In this document: in pieces, positions 1 through 7,110 of the stretch | Layout of the letters: each line of letters opens with the position of its first letter | Numbering within the stretch: position 1 is the first letter of the stretch | Source of the DNA: Erysipelotrichaceae bacterium | GTDB lineage: Bacteria; Bacillota_I; Bacilli_A; Erysipelotrichales; Erysipelotrichaceae | NCBI GenBank assembly: GCA_017561615.1 | Contig: JAFZBT010000185.1 | Location: 1 to 11,385, forward strand | Direction: 5' to 3' | DNA: 11,385 nt | Notes under the pieces: generated by a model | Seen by the model: the letters and a program-made list of their open reading frames with translations, nothing else | What the model was told of the DNA's origin: nothing | Database searches by the model: none | Made by a program: the position numbers and the translations under genes

Positions 1-20
1 AGCGGGCTTCATGAATGCTT

Positions 21-944
21 TCAATTATACTGACTGTCCAGTCGGTCAACAGCGTCGAAGAAGACGGCGATGCACTCTTCTCTGACGGTATCAGTCAGCA
101 CCAGATGATTTCCCTCACCTGGGGTAAACAGGGTCTGTCCCTGGGTATCCTGGCCGTCCAGCACGATCTCAACGCGTCCTCTCCGGCTGACGAACAGTTC
201 CGGTTTCAGCAGCCAGATGACCGGGATCAGGTCAAAGATGGCCGTCGAGTCCCAGTTTCTCTTACGGGCGTAGCCGCAGTAGAAATCCAGCAGGTCATAT
301 ACCAGCCGGGAAACCCGGCGCTCATTGGCAAACCGGCTGACTTCCGACAGCATGATCCCGCCGGCGTAACAGACTTCCAGAGGAGCCATGATGACCGGGA
401 TGCCGGAGTCAAAGACGATTTTAGCCGCTTCGGGATCATGCCAGATGTTGAATTCGGCATATCTGTTGATGTTGCCGCCGTTGAGGGCGCCGCCCATCAG
501 CGCGATCTGCTCTATCCTGTTTCCGTCTTCGGGGTAACGCAGCAGCAGCTGGCCCAGATTGGTCAGCGGAGCCAGGGCGACGATGGTGACCTCACCATGC
601 CGCTGCAGGGTCTGATGATAGAACTCCAGGGCGGACAGCGATTGGGGACTGCGAACAGGATCAGGCAGTACGGGACCGTCCATGCCGCTTTCGCCATGAG
701 CGGCCGGCTGGGGAACCCCCGGCCTTTCCAGGGGCATCTCAGCGCCCCGGTAAACGGGAATATCCAGTCCCAGGTAATCCTCGACCTTGAGCAGGTTGGC
801 CGTCACCTTGTCCAGGGTCTGGTTGCCGGCAACCGTGCAGAAGCCCAGGATCTCAAGTTCCTGACTGTGCGCCAGAGCCGTGAGAATGGCCATGATGTCA
901 TCATGGCCAGGGTCACAGTCGATTATGATCTTGCGCTTAACCAT
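21..944 (-). CDS. Inosine/uridine-preferring-type ribonucleoside hydrolase
   Basis: This is a complete 307-residue protein of the IUNH nucleoside hydrolase family, cytosolic, which splits ribonucleosides into ribose and free base. The N-terminal calcium and ribose-binding signature DCDPGHDD lies at residues 9-16. HGESG is at 83-87, APLTNL at 125-130, and the family's EFNIWHDPEAA block at 164-174. The C-terminal calcium-ligand Asp appears to be D232, in WDSTA. In the best known inosine-uridine enzymes a His precedes this Asp, but here it is Trp231, as in the purine-specific IAG-type hydrolases, so a purine preference is possible. The length is usual for the family. The ATG overlaps the TAA of the upstream permease by one base (TAATG), with GAGGAG as ribosome binding site, so translation is probably coupled. 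It is the last gene of the nucleoside ABC operon and would act on the imported nucleosides. The exact substrate is inferred. Confidence 0.93.
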   Translation of the reverse strand: MVKRKIIIDCDPGHDDIMAILTALAHSQELEILGFCTVAGNQTLDKVTANLLKVEDYLGLDIPVYRGAEMPLERPGVPQPAAHGESGMDGPVLPDPVRSPQSLSALEFYHQTLQRHGEVTIVALAPLTNLGQLLLRYPEDGNRIEQIALMGGALNGGNINRYAEFNIWHDPEAAKIVFDSGIPVIMAPLEVCYAGGIMLSEVSRFANERRVSRLVYDLLDFYCGYARKRNWDSTAIFDLIPVIWLLKPELFVSRRGRVEIVLDGQDTQGQTLFTPGEGNHLVLTDTVREECIAVFFDAVDRLDSQYN

Positions 945-1882
945 TAATGCTCCTCAACCTTGCCGCGCTTGATGCGGTAGTAGTTGATGATGGAGACAGC
1001 GGTAAGAATGACGAATACCGAGAAGTACGGGATGGCGCTTACCAGGTCCGTCGGGAATTCCGAGCTGCTGGAGAAGATGATGGAGACGGCCCGGAAGACG
1101 GCGAAGATGACCGCCGAGAGGACCAGGCTCCAGTAGTTGCCGTTGGCGATGCCGTTGGCGGCGACGCCCATCCAGCCCTGTCCGGAGACCATTCCCTTGG
1201 AGAAGATCTTCAGGTAGTTCAGCGACAGGTAGACACCGCCCAGGGCAGCGAAGACGCCGGAGAGAACCAGGGAAAGTATCTGAAGTCTCTCGACGTTGAT
1301 GCCGGCGGTCCGGGCCGCGTCAGGGTTCAGACCGCAGGCGCGCATCCGCATGCCTAACGGAGTCTTGTAGATGATGATGAACATCAGGATGATCAGCAGC
1401 CAGCAGATGTAGGTCAGGATGTAATGGCCGGACAGGATCTCTCCCAGTATCGGAATGTCCTTGATGACCGGTATGTCCCAGGTATACAGGATCGGCGTCG
1501 GCAGGGAAGCGGTCGTTCCCTTATCGCCGGTGATCTGGTAAAGCAGGAAGATGGCGACCGAATCCGCAAAGGTATTCAGCGCGATCATGATCAGAAAGGC
1601 GTCGGCTCCCAGCTTCATTGAGAAGAAGGTGATCAATAAGGCGGTCAGGATGCCGATCAGCATGCCGATCAGCACGCCCAGCCAGGCATTGTTGAACAGG
1701 TAGCTGCCCAGTACGCCGGCCAGAGCCGAGAAGGTCATGATCGATTCGATCGCGATGTTGCCGATGCCCGTGGAGGCAGCCGTGAAGGCTCCCAGAGCCG
1801 CGAACAGGATCGGAGTGGCCATGCGGATGATGGTCAGCAGAAATCTCATGGTAAACAGGGTTGAAATCAAACTACTCCACAT
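944..1882 (-). CDS. Nucleoside ABC transporter permease (second, NupQ-like)
   Basis: This is a 312-residue integral membrane protein of the BPD_transp_2 (branched-chain amino acid/ribose-type) permease family. It has several hydrophobic segments, with clear ones near residues 12-33, 65-87, 155-172, 202-224 and 255-275. The cytoplasmic coupling-loop motif NPDAARTAGI at 186-195 is typical of permeases that dock on the RbsA/BmpA-type ATPase. It is the shorter of the two permeases in the operon, matching the size pair of the Bacillus NupP/NupQ guanosine transporter. The start ATG overlaps the end of the preceding permease by 11 bases. Its stop overlaps the nucleoside hydrolase start, so it is tightly embedded in the operon. 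Substrate specificity for nucleosides rests on the neighbouring BMP lipoprotein and nucleoside hydrolase. Confidence 0.92.
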   Translation of the reverse strand: MWSSLISTLFTMRFLLTIIRMATPILFAALGAFTAASTGIGNIAIESIMTFSALAGVLGSYLFNNAWLGVLIGMLIGILTALLITFFSMKLGADAFLIMIALNTFADSVAIFLLYQITGDKGTTASLPTPILYTWDIPVIKDIPILGEILSGHYILTYICWLLIILMFIIIYKTPLGMRMRACGLNPDAARTAGINVERLQILSLVLSGVFAALGGVYLSLNYLKIFSKGMVSGQGWMGVAANGIANGNYWSLVLSAVIFAVFRAVSIIFSSSSEFPTDLVSAIPYFSVFVILTAVSIINYYRIKRGKVEEH

Positions 1883-2984
1883 GTTCCTCTAAGCCCTCCT
1901 TTAACAGCTGTCTTTCCCGGAATCTTCTTAAGAAGTACTGGGATGAGATCAGCATGATGATGATGCCTTCAACGATGGCAACGATCTCCGACGGCACCGA
2001 CTTGTCGACGAAGTACAGGATCTTGGTACCCTGTTCCAGATACTTGATCATGAATGAGGCGATGACGATGCCGATGGGATTGTTGCGTCCCAGCATCGAC
2101 AGCAGCATGCCCGAAAAGCCGATTCCCACCAGCGATTGGGACGGGGTGTAGAACGCCGTCTGCGTCAGCAGGGCGGAAGTGGCTCCCATGCCGGACAGGA
2201 TGCCGGCGATGGCGGCGGTGGAAATGGCCAGCCTGAAGGCGCTGACGCCGGAGTATTCGGCAAAGCGCGGGTTGGTGCCGGCCAGCCGGATCTGGTAGCC
2301 CAGCTTGCTCTTCTTCATCACCAGATAGAGTATGATGGTCACCACGATCAGCAGGATGAAGCAGGCCGAGATCCTCAACGGCTCATACAGATAGCCGATC
2401 CTCGCGGTGGCCAGGTAGTCCTTGGAGCTGTTTCCGCCTCTCTTCAGAGTGCCTAAGAAGGTTCTGACCACATAGGCGGCAATGCCGGCGTAGATGGAAT
2501 TAAGCATCAGCGAAACGACCATCTCGTTGGTACCAAACTTGGCTTTCAGGAAGGACGGCAGGATCATCAGCAGTCCGCCGAAGGCCATGGCGGCCAGATA
2601 GCACAGGATCGGGTGCAGTATCGGACTGGTGGTTACCGGGCTGATGGCAACGGCCGTTACCACGGCTCCGGACAGGATGTAGATGCCTTCAGCGCCCAGG
2701 TTGAAGGCGCCGGCCTTGAACAGGACGCCGGCGGCCAGGCCGGCAAAGGCATAGGGGATGAAGCTCTCGATGACGGAGCCGATGTATCTGGTCTTGGTCA
2801 GCGGTCCGGTCAGAATGGTGACCAGGGCATTGACCGGGTCAGATGATACCAGACACAGGATCACGAAGGTGATGGCCAGGGCGATCAGGATCGAGATCAG
2901 CATCTTGACGGCATCATAGAACTTGGGATTGGAAATCGAAAGCTTGTAGTTCTTGGAATACTTACTGGACTTATTTTCAGTCAT
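1872..2984 (-). CDS. Nucleoside ABC transporter permease (first, NupP-like)
   Basis: This is a 370-residue polytopic membrane protein of the BPD_transp_2 family. A charged N-terminal cytosolic tail of about 28 residues precedes a first membrane segment at about 29-47. Family motifs are FNLGAEG at 94-100, NEMVVSLMLN at 153-162 and the ATPase-coupling loop GTNPRFAEYSGV at 236-247. It is expected to form the membrane channel as a heterodimer with the 312-residue permease encoded next. The ATG overlaps the end of the ATPase gene by 8 bases and is preceded by a strong GGAGGTG ribosome binding site about 7 bases upstream, which supports this start. The length and order (binding protein, ATPase, long permease, short permease) match the NupNOPQ-type guanosine and nucleoside importers of Bacillota. 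The substrate is inferred from this context. Confidence 0.92.
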   Translation of the reverse strand: MTENKSSKYSKNYKLSISNPKFYDAVKMLISILIALAITFVILCLVSSDPVNALVTILTGPLTKTRYIGSVIESFIPYAFAGLAAGVLFKAGAFNLGAEGIYILSGAVVTAVAISPVTTSPILHPILCYLAAMAFGGLLMILPSFLKAKFGTNEMVVSLMLNSIYAGIAAYVVRTFLGTLKRGGNSSKDYLATARIGYLYEPLRISACFILLIVVTIILYLVMKKSKLGYQIRLAGTNPRFAEYSGVSAFRLAISTAAIAGILSGMGATSALLTQTAFYTPSQSLVGIGFSGMLLSMLGRNNPIGIVIASFMIKYLEQGTKILYFVDKSVPSEIVAIVEGIIIMLISSQYFLRRFRERQLLKEGLEEHVE

Positions 2985-4539
2985 TTAAGACACCTCCGAT
3001 CTCCTCTTCGCTCTGGTGCTTGGCACCGAGCATGTACATGCCGAGGTCTGACTCGTTGACGTCATTGGCATCGGGGAAATATCCGGCGATCTTGCCGTTG
3101 AACATGACGATGATGCGGTCAGACAGGTCCATGACCTCATTGAGGTCAGCGGAGACCAGCAGGATGCCGGCACCGCTGTTGCGCATTTCGATCAGCTTGT
3201 GGTGAACGAATTCCGCTGAGCCGATGTCGATGCCGTGGGTCGGCTGCTCGGCGATCATGAACTTGGAATTGGTATTGTATTCACGGGCGACGACGACCTT
3301 CTGGACGTTGCCTCCGGACAGGCTGTTAACGGCAGCGTCAGCGTTCTTGGTCTTGACCGCGAAGGTCTTGATCAGATCGTCGGAAACCCTGGCGATGGCC
3401 TTGGAATCCATGAACAGCTTGCCGTTGATGTCCTTTCTGGCGTAATAGGTGGAAATCAGGTTGTCGCTGATCGGCAGCTGGCCGGCCACGCCGTCAACCA
3501 TGCGGTCTTCGGGAATGTAGGCCATGCCGATGTCGCGCCGTCCTCTGATGTTGAGGTGGTTGACTTCCTTTCCGCAGATCTTGATCTCACCGGTGTACTT
3601 GGTCTCTTCCAGACCGGTGATGCACTTGACCAGTTCCTGCTGGCCGTTGCCTTCAACGCCGGCTACGCCCAGGATCTCGCCGCACTTGACAGAGAATGAT
3701 ACGTTATTGAGAACCGGCTTGCCGTTGCGTTCCATGTGCAGTCCGCGTACTTCCAGAGCCCGTTCGCCATGGAAGTCCTCATGGGTCTTGTACTCATCCA
3801 TGTCATTGTCCAGGTCACGGCCGATGATCAGGTTGGTCAGCTGTTCCATGGACAGTTCGCTGTTGAGATAGGTGCCCTTGGAGACGCCGTTGCGGATGAC
3901 GGAGATCTTGTCGGAGATCTTCTTGACTTCCTCCAGCTTGTGGGAAATGAAGATGATCGTGTGGCCCTGCTGCTTGAAGAAACGCAGCTGGTCAAACAGT
4001 TTCTCCGTTTCCTGCGGAGTCAGAACGGAAGTCGGCTCGTCCAGGATGATGAGTTCGGCATCGCGGTAAAGCGTCTTGAGGATCTCAACCTTCTGACGCT
4101 TGGCTACGGAAAGCGTGGATACCTTGGCCGTGACGTCAAGTTCAAAGTTGTACTTGTCGCTCAGCTGCTGGCATCTTCTGGCGGCTTCCCGGAAATCAAT
4201 GAAGACGCTCTTGGTCGGCTCATCTCCCAATATGATATTATCAACAATACTGTATGAGGGAATCAGCATGAAGTGCTGGTGCACCATGCCGATGCCCGCA
4301 TGTATTGCGTCCATCGAACTGTTAAAATGAACTTCTTCACCTTTGTAGGTGATCGTGCCGCTGGATGGTTTCTCAATGCCGAAGATCATCTTCATCAGCG
4401 TTGACTTGCCGGCCCCGTTCTCACCTACGACGGAGTGTATTTCTCCCTTTTCAAATTCCATGTTAATGTCACGGTTGGCTACCGTACCGTTGGGGTAGAC
4501 CTTGGTGACATTATCCAGTTTCAGAATGATATCTTTCAT
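2977..4539 (-). CDS. Nucleoside ABC transporter ATP-binding protein (two ABC domains)
   Basis: This is a 520-residue cytosolic ATPase with two fused ABC cassettes, the usual size for the sugar/nucleoside group (RbsA, NupO). In the first domain, Walker A GENGAGKST is at 39-47, a signature LSVAKRQ at 143-149 and Walker B ending in LDEPT at 166-170. In the second, the Walker A position is degenerate (GVEGNGQ, 294-300, lacking the GKS/T), the signature LSGGNVQ is canonical at 407-413 and the Walker B-like segment reads IAEQPTHGID at 429-438. Asymmetric sites of this kind are normal in the family. It energises the two permeases encoded immediately downstream. The start has an AGGGGG ribosome binding site that lies partly inside a small hairpin touching the ATG. 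A strong stem-loop lies in the 78-base gap after the lipoprotein gene. Confidence 0.95.
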   Translation of the reverse strand: MKDIILKLDNVTKVYPNGTVANRDINMEFEKGEIHSVVGENGAGKSTLMKMIFGIEKPSSGTITYKGEEVHFNSSMDAIHAGIGMVHQHFMLIPSYSIVDNIILGDEPTKSVFIDFREAARRCQQLSDKYNFELDVTAKVSTLSVAKRQKVEILKTLYRDAELIILDEPTSVLTPQETEKLFDQLRFFKQQGHTIIFISHKLEEVKKISDKISVIRNGVSKGTYLNSELSMEQLTNLIIGRDLDNDMDEYKTHEDFHGERALEVRGLHMERNGKPVLNNVSFSVKCGEILGVAGVEGNGQQELVKCITGLEETKYTGEIKICGKEVNHLNIRGRRDIGMAYIPEDRMVDGVAGQLPISDNLISTYYARKDINGKLFMDSKAIARVSDDLIKTFAVKTKNADAAVNSLSGGNVQKVVVAREYNTNSKFMIAEQPTHGIDIGSAEFVHHKLIEMRNSGAGILLVSADLNEVMDLSDRIIVMFNGKIAGYFPDANDVNESDLGMYMLGAKHQSEEEIGGVLND

Positions 4540-4559
4540 AAGAACCCCCTGTGATTCTT
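4540..4559 (-). promoter_or_regulatory. Possible SD-masking hairpin at ATPase start
   Basis: Read on the minus strand, AAGAATC and GGTTCTT can pair (seven pairs including one G-U) around the loop ACAGGG. This places the AGGGGG ribosome binding site partly in the loop and partly in the stem, with the hairpin ending directly against the ATG. It could lower ATPase translation relative to the binding protein. The helix is short and A/U-rich, so this is a tentative reading. Confidence 0.3.
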
Positions 4560-4563
4560 AAAA

Positions 4564-4592
4564 GTCATGCGCTGTAAAAAACAGCGCATGAC
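4564..4592 (-). repeat. Strong intra-operon stem-loop after the lipoprotein gene
   Basis: A perfect 12-base-pair inverted repeat (GTCATGCGCTGT / ACAGCGCATGAC) with a 5-base loop lies 25 bases after the lipoprotein stop and 24 bases before the ATPase start. On the minus strand it is followed by only TTTT then AAG, so it would be at most a weak terminator. Stem-loops at this place commonly protect or partly end the mRNA, so that binding protein is made in excess over the membrane components. That role is inferred here. Confidence 0.75.
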
Positions 4593-4617
4593 CTGATAAA
4601 ACAAATATTTACGATAA

Positions 4618-5733
4618 TTAGTTCAGACGGTTGGCGTCTCTGACCTTCGGCCACTCGACTTCGTAGGTAGCTTCGTCCCAGGCCTTGGTATCGACGACTT
4701 CAACTTCACCCTTGGCAACCTTGGCTAAGGTCTCAGCAACCTTGGCTCTGACTTCTTCGCTGGCATGAGCCAGATAGAAATCGTTTTCTGCCAGACCGAC
4801 ACCGTTGAGGGCGATGCCCCAGGTCTCAGCCTTGCCGAGCTTTTCCTTATAGGTGCCGTTGGCAACCATTTCACAGACAGCCTTGAAGGCGACGTTGGTG
4901 TTCTTTAAGGCAGAGGTCAGGATCGTGTTGGCCCAGGCAGGATTGGAATCCTTGAACTGGAGATACTGGTCCTGGTCAACGCCGATGCACCAGACATCAT
5001 CATGAGCTGAGCAGGCATCGATGACACCGTTGCCTAAGCCGCCGGCAACCTGCCAGATGACGTCAGCGCCCTTGCTGATCATGTCTTCAGTGACTTCCTT
5101 GCCCTTGGCAGTATCGGAGAATGAACCCGGATAGGAGATGACATACTTGACACCGGCATCAGCCAATACCTGGCAGTAACCGCCGATGAACTGGTTCATG
5201 TCCTGAGATTCCATGCCGACGACAACGCCGACAGTACCGGTCTTGGTAACAGCGGCTGATAAGGCACCGACAACATAACCTAAGTCATCAAGAGCCCAGT
5301 CAACAGCGTAGACGTTCTTCGGAATGCCGCCCTCGGGGATCCAGGAACGGTCGAAGTTGTAGAACAGCTGATCAGGATACTTTTCGGCGGCCTTGTACAG
5401 GAAGCCTTCGTAAGTTCCGTTGCCGGATACAACCAGGTCATACTTGCCGTCTTCACAGACGTTGTCATACCAGTTCATCCAGTTGGACTCGTCAGCAGCA
5501 CCGTTGGGGTCGCATTCGAGAACTTCGACGCTGATCTTGTTGTCAGCAGCGTTTACTTCCTTGGCAGCGTTGGCCAGAGTGTCGAAGTAGGACTGGTCAC
5601 CGGTGAACGGTAACAGAACGACAATCTTGGTGACGCCATCGTCATCGTTGCCGCTCGGAGTCGGGGTCTTGTTACAGCCGGCTAATGATACGATCATCAG
5701 TACAGCAAGTAAGACTGCGAATAATTTCTTCAT
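4618..5733 (-). CDS. BMP-family nucleoside-binding lipoprotein
   Basis: This is a 371-residue extracytoplasmic solute-binding lipoprotein of the BMP (basic membrane protein/Med, PF02608-type) family. It has a classic lipoprotein signal peptide: KK, a hydrophobic run, then the lipobox LAGC with the lipidated Cys at residue 20. A Thr/Pro/Ser/Gly/Asp-rich linker follows. The mature part has family features such as YDLVVSGNGTYEGF, the Asp-containing NVYAVDWALDDLGYVVGAL, and the GADVIWQVAGGLGNGVI segment. It would capture nucleosides at the outer membrane face and deliver them to the permease pair. As first gene of the operon it has the best ribosome binding site (AGGAGG, 5 bases from ATG) and a promoter about 110-130 bases upstream. 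Proteins of this family in Bacillota (NupN, BmpA, Med) bind purine nucleosides. The precise ligand cannot be told from sequence. Confidence 0.93.
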   Translation of the reverse strand: MKKLFAVLLAVLMIVSLAGCNKTPTPSGNDDDGVTKIVVLLPFTGDQSYFDTLANAAKEVNAADNKISVEVLECDPNGAADESNWMNWYDNVCEDGKYDLVVSGNGTYEGFLYKAAEKYPDQLFYNFDRSWIPEGGIPKNVYAVDWALDDLGYVVGALSAAVTKTGTVGVVVGMESQDMNQFIGGYCQVLADAGVKYVISYPGSFSDTAKGKEVTEDMISKGADVIWQVAGGLGNGVIDACSAHDDVWCIGVDQDQYLQFKDSNPAWANTILTSALKNTNVAFKAVCEMVANGTYKEKLGKAETWGIALNGVGLAENDFYLAHASEEVRAKVAETLAKVAKGEVEVVDTKAWDEATYEVEWPKVRDANRLN

Positions 5734-5754
5734 GTTTTCCTCCTCTTTTTTATC

Positions 5755-5779
5755 TTAAAGTGCCCTTCGGCATCTTTAA
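5755..5779 (-). promoter_or_regulatory. Leader hairpin upstream of lipoprotein SD
   Basis: On the minus strand TTAAAG pairs with CTTTAA and TGCC with GGCA around a GAAG loop, with a single bulged A. That gives ten pairs in the 5' leader just upstream of the AGGAGG site. It could stabilise the mRNA or modulate initiation. No known riboswitch consensus was seen in this leader. Confidence 0.4.
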
Positions 5780-5838
5780 TCCTGTTTACTGGCAATAAGC
5801 TGATCAGCCAAAACGAAAAGGATGTCTTTAATGAAATA

Positions 5839-5867
5839 ATTCTATCATTGACCCCGGTCCTTTTCAA
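5839..5867 (-). promoter_or_regulatory. Promoter of the nucleoside ABC operon
   Basis: On the minus strand there is a -35 TTGAAA (5867-5862), a 17-base spacer and a -10 TAGAAT (5844-5839) preceded by TGA, so it also has the TGn extended -10 element. It matches the vegetative sigma factor consensus at 5/6 in both hexamers. The start of transcription would be near 5832, giving a leader of about 100 bases before the lipoprotein ATG. A perfect palindrome GCTGATCAGC lies within that leader at 5799-5808 and might be an operator. Confidence 0.65.
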
Positions 5868-5937
5868 TGCGCTTTTGACTTTTATGGCCATAAATAATGA
5901 TGTAGAATGAATTTGTTGAAAAGGAGAATTTAACATA

Positions 5938-6519
5938 ATGGCAGAATACTACGATCCCTGGGCCTATACGACCTCCAAGCACGGCATCAGCGCCGACCTG
6001 CTGATCTCAGCCGTGCAGAAATGCATCAGAAGAGGTCAGGAAGATCTGGCCATGCGCTTTGCCTACGAGCTCTACATCACTTCCCAGTTCCATGAGGAAA
6101 AGCTGTGGACCAGACTGCTGGTCATTTCCGTTGAAGACATCGGCTTCGGCGATCCCAACGCCCTGGTCATCGTCAAGACCCTCAATGACCTGCGCAAGGA
6201 ATACCCCTATCTGGACGGTGACAGGCCGATCTTCTTCCTGTATGCCATCAGATACCTGTGCCGGCAGAAGAAGGAGCGCTCAACCGACCAGATCAAGAAC
6301 ATCATCATGATGGAAAACGAAAAGGGTGAGATTCCGGAGATCCCGGATTACGCCATCGACATGCACACCAACAAGGGCCGCTTCGAACTGGGCCGGGACG
6401 TCTTCTACTTCCTGGATGAAGCCTCGAAGGTGATCCCGCTGGCTGATGACTATGACGACAAATACTTCAAGCAGCTCTACAAGATGTATGAAGATCAGCT
6501 GAAGGAAGAAAAGGAATAA
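5938..6519 (+). CDS. Stand-alone RarA/MgsA C-terminal-like domain protein
   Basis: This is a 193-residue, probably cytosolic and mostly helical protein. Residues 21-39 (LLISAVQKCIRRGQEDLAM) and 64-76 (SVEDIGFGDPNAL) closely resemble the blocks of the C-terminal domain of RarA/MgsA replication-associated ATPases, which read roughly as DAL-SA-QKSIRGSD-DAAL and ASEDIG-ADP-AL. Nearly the whole protein corresponds to that domain. There is no Walker A or B, so it has no AAA+ motor of its own. A further striking block, PDYAIDMHTNKGRFELGR, spans 136-153. The C-terminus is Lys/Glu-rich. The ATG at 5938 follows AAGGAG by 11 bases, somewhat far but acceptable. The gene is monocistronic, divergent from the ABC operon and convergent with the NDT operon. 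The family resemblance is recognised by eye. Its function is unknown and might involve binding another ATPase or DNA-repair partner. Confidence 0.8.
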   Translation: MAEYYDPWAYTTSKHGISADLLISAVQKCIRRGQEDLAMRFAYELYITSQFHEEKLWTRLLVISVEDIGFGDPNALVIVKTLNDLRKEYPYLDGDRPIFFLYAIRYLCRQKKERSTDQIKNIIMMENEKGEIPEIPDYAIDMHTNKGRFELGRDVFYFLDEASKVIPLADDYDDKYFKQLYKMYEDQLKEEKE

Positions 6520-6525
6520 CAGAAA

Positions 6526-6547
6526 AAAAGCGGGAATTCCCGCTTTT
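6526..6547. terminator. Bidirectional intrinsic terminator
   Basis: A perfect 22-base palindrome with core GCGGGAATTCCCGC is flanked by A and T runs. On the minus strand the stem ends in seven T residues, a strong terminator for the NDT operon. On the plus strand only TTTT follows, so termination of the 5938 gene is weaker. It begins 6 bases after that gene's TAA and touches the stop codon of the minus-strand NDT-like gene. Confidence 0.88.
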
Positions 6548-7110
6548 CACTTGTCTTCGGATCTATAGGGTTCGTACCCGGCCTCGATCAGCTGCCGGTC
6601 GAAGTCCGCCCGGGCCCACCGGCAGGCTTCCTCAAAACTGTCAGCGATCTTCACCAGCGACAGGATGTTGTCGAAGGCTGAGCCGCGGTCTTCGATCATG
6701 AAGCCGTCAGCGTCATACCAGACTCCCTCATCGAGTCTCTTTTCGATCTTCCTTTCCAGCATCGGCTTGTTACCGGTATAGAAACCGTAGGAAGGCATGC
6801 CCAGAGCCACGAAGTAGCCCAGTTCAAACAGCGTTCCGCTGTCGCATTCATGTCCCCGCCAGTCATCCAGCTGGGCAATGCACATGTCGCAGTACTTCAT
6901 CCAGTCATAATCGTGGTCAAAGACCCGCTGCCAGTAGTCATCTCCCGGCTGGATCGGATCCCCTTCCCCGGGGAACAGGCCGATGATGCCGTACTTGTCG
7001 CATACGCTCTTCCAGTACCTGACGGTCTGCGGACAGCTGGGCAGAAACATCTCGAAGTCAGCCAGATAGGCAACCGGTTTTCTCAGTTTTCCCTGTTTGT
7101 CAATGAACAT
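6547..7110 (-). CDS. Nucleoside 2-deoxyribosyltransferase-like protein
   Basis: This is a 187-residue cytosolic protein of the nucleoside 2-deoxyribosyltransferase (NDT, PF05014-type) superfamily. These enzymes exchange or hydrolyse the base on a 2'-deoxyribosyl (or related) group. The Rossmann-like start is VAYLADFEMF at 13-22, followed by CDKYGIIGLFP at 37-47 and CDMCIAQLDDWRG at 74-86. The active-site block DSGTLFELG is at 90-98, with the conserved Asp at 90 and the presumed nucleophile Glu at 96. It has the same motif order as the C-terminal domain of the upstream fusion gene, so the two are tandem paralogs. The ATG lies inside the end of that gene (28-base overlap) with a strong GGAGGTG ribosome binding site 7 bases before it, indicating translational coupling. 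It is last in the operon. Whether it transfers or merely hydrolyses, and on which substrate, is not determinable here. Confidence 0.88.
   Translation of the reverse strand: MFIDKQGKLRKPVAYLADFEMFLPSCPQTVRYWKSVCDKYGIIGLFPGEGDPIQPGDDYWQRVFDHDYDWMKYCDMCIAQLDDWRGHECDSGTLFELGYFVALGMPSYGFYTGNKPMLERKIEKRLDEGVWYDADGFMIEDRGSAFDNILSLVKIADSFEEACRWARADFDRQLIEAGYEPYRSEDK

Noticed and set aside
1..20. Start of a terminator after the nucleoside hydrolase gene
   Set aside because: The minus strand reads GAAGCCCGCT towards the edge, which could be one arm of a stem, but the other arm would lie outside the window.
15..947. Long plus-strand open frame opposite the nucleoside hydrolase
   Set aside because: Its translation has no recognisable family features and it mirrors a well-supported minus-strand gene; it is a byproduct of the GC-rich third codon positions.
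5875..5908. TTGACT and TAGAAT as promoter for the 5938 gene
   Set aside because: Both hexamers are good but the spacing is 22 bases, too long for a normal sigma-70-type promoter; no better pair was found, so the promoter is left unassigned.
7083..7110. Frameshift splitting a single hydrolase-NDT-NDT gene
   Set aside because: The 28-base overlap contains a strong ribosome binding site and ATG, and both NDT units are complete by motif, so these are two coupled genes rather than one broken gene.
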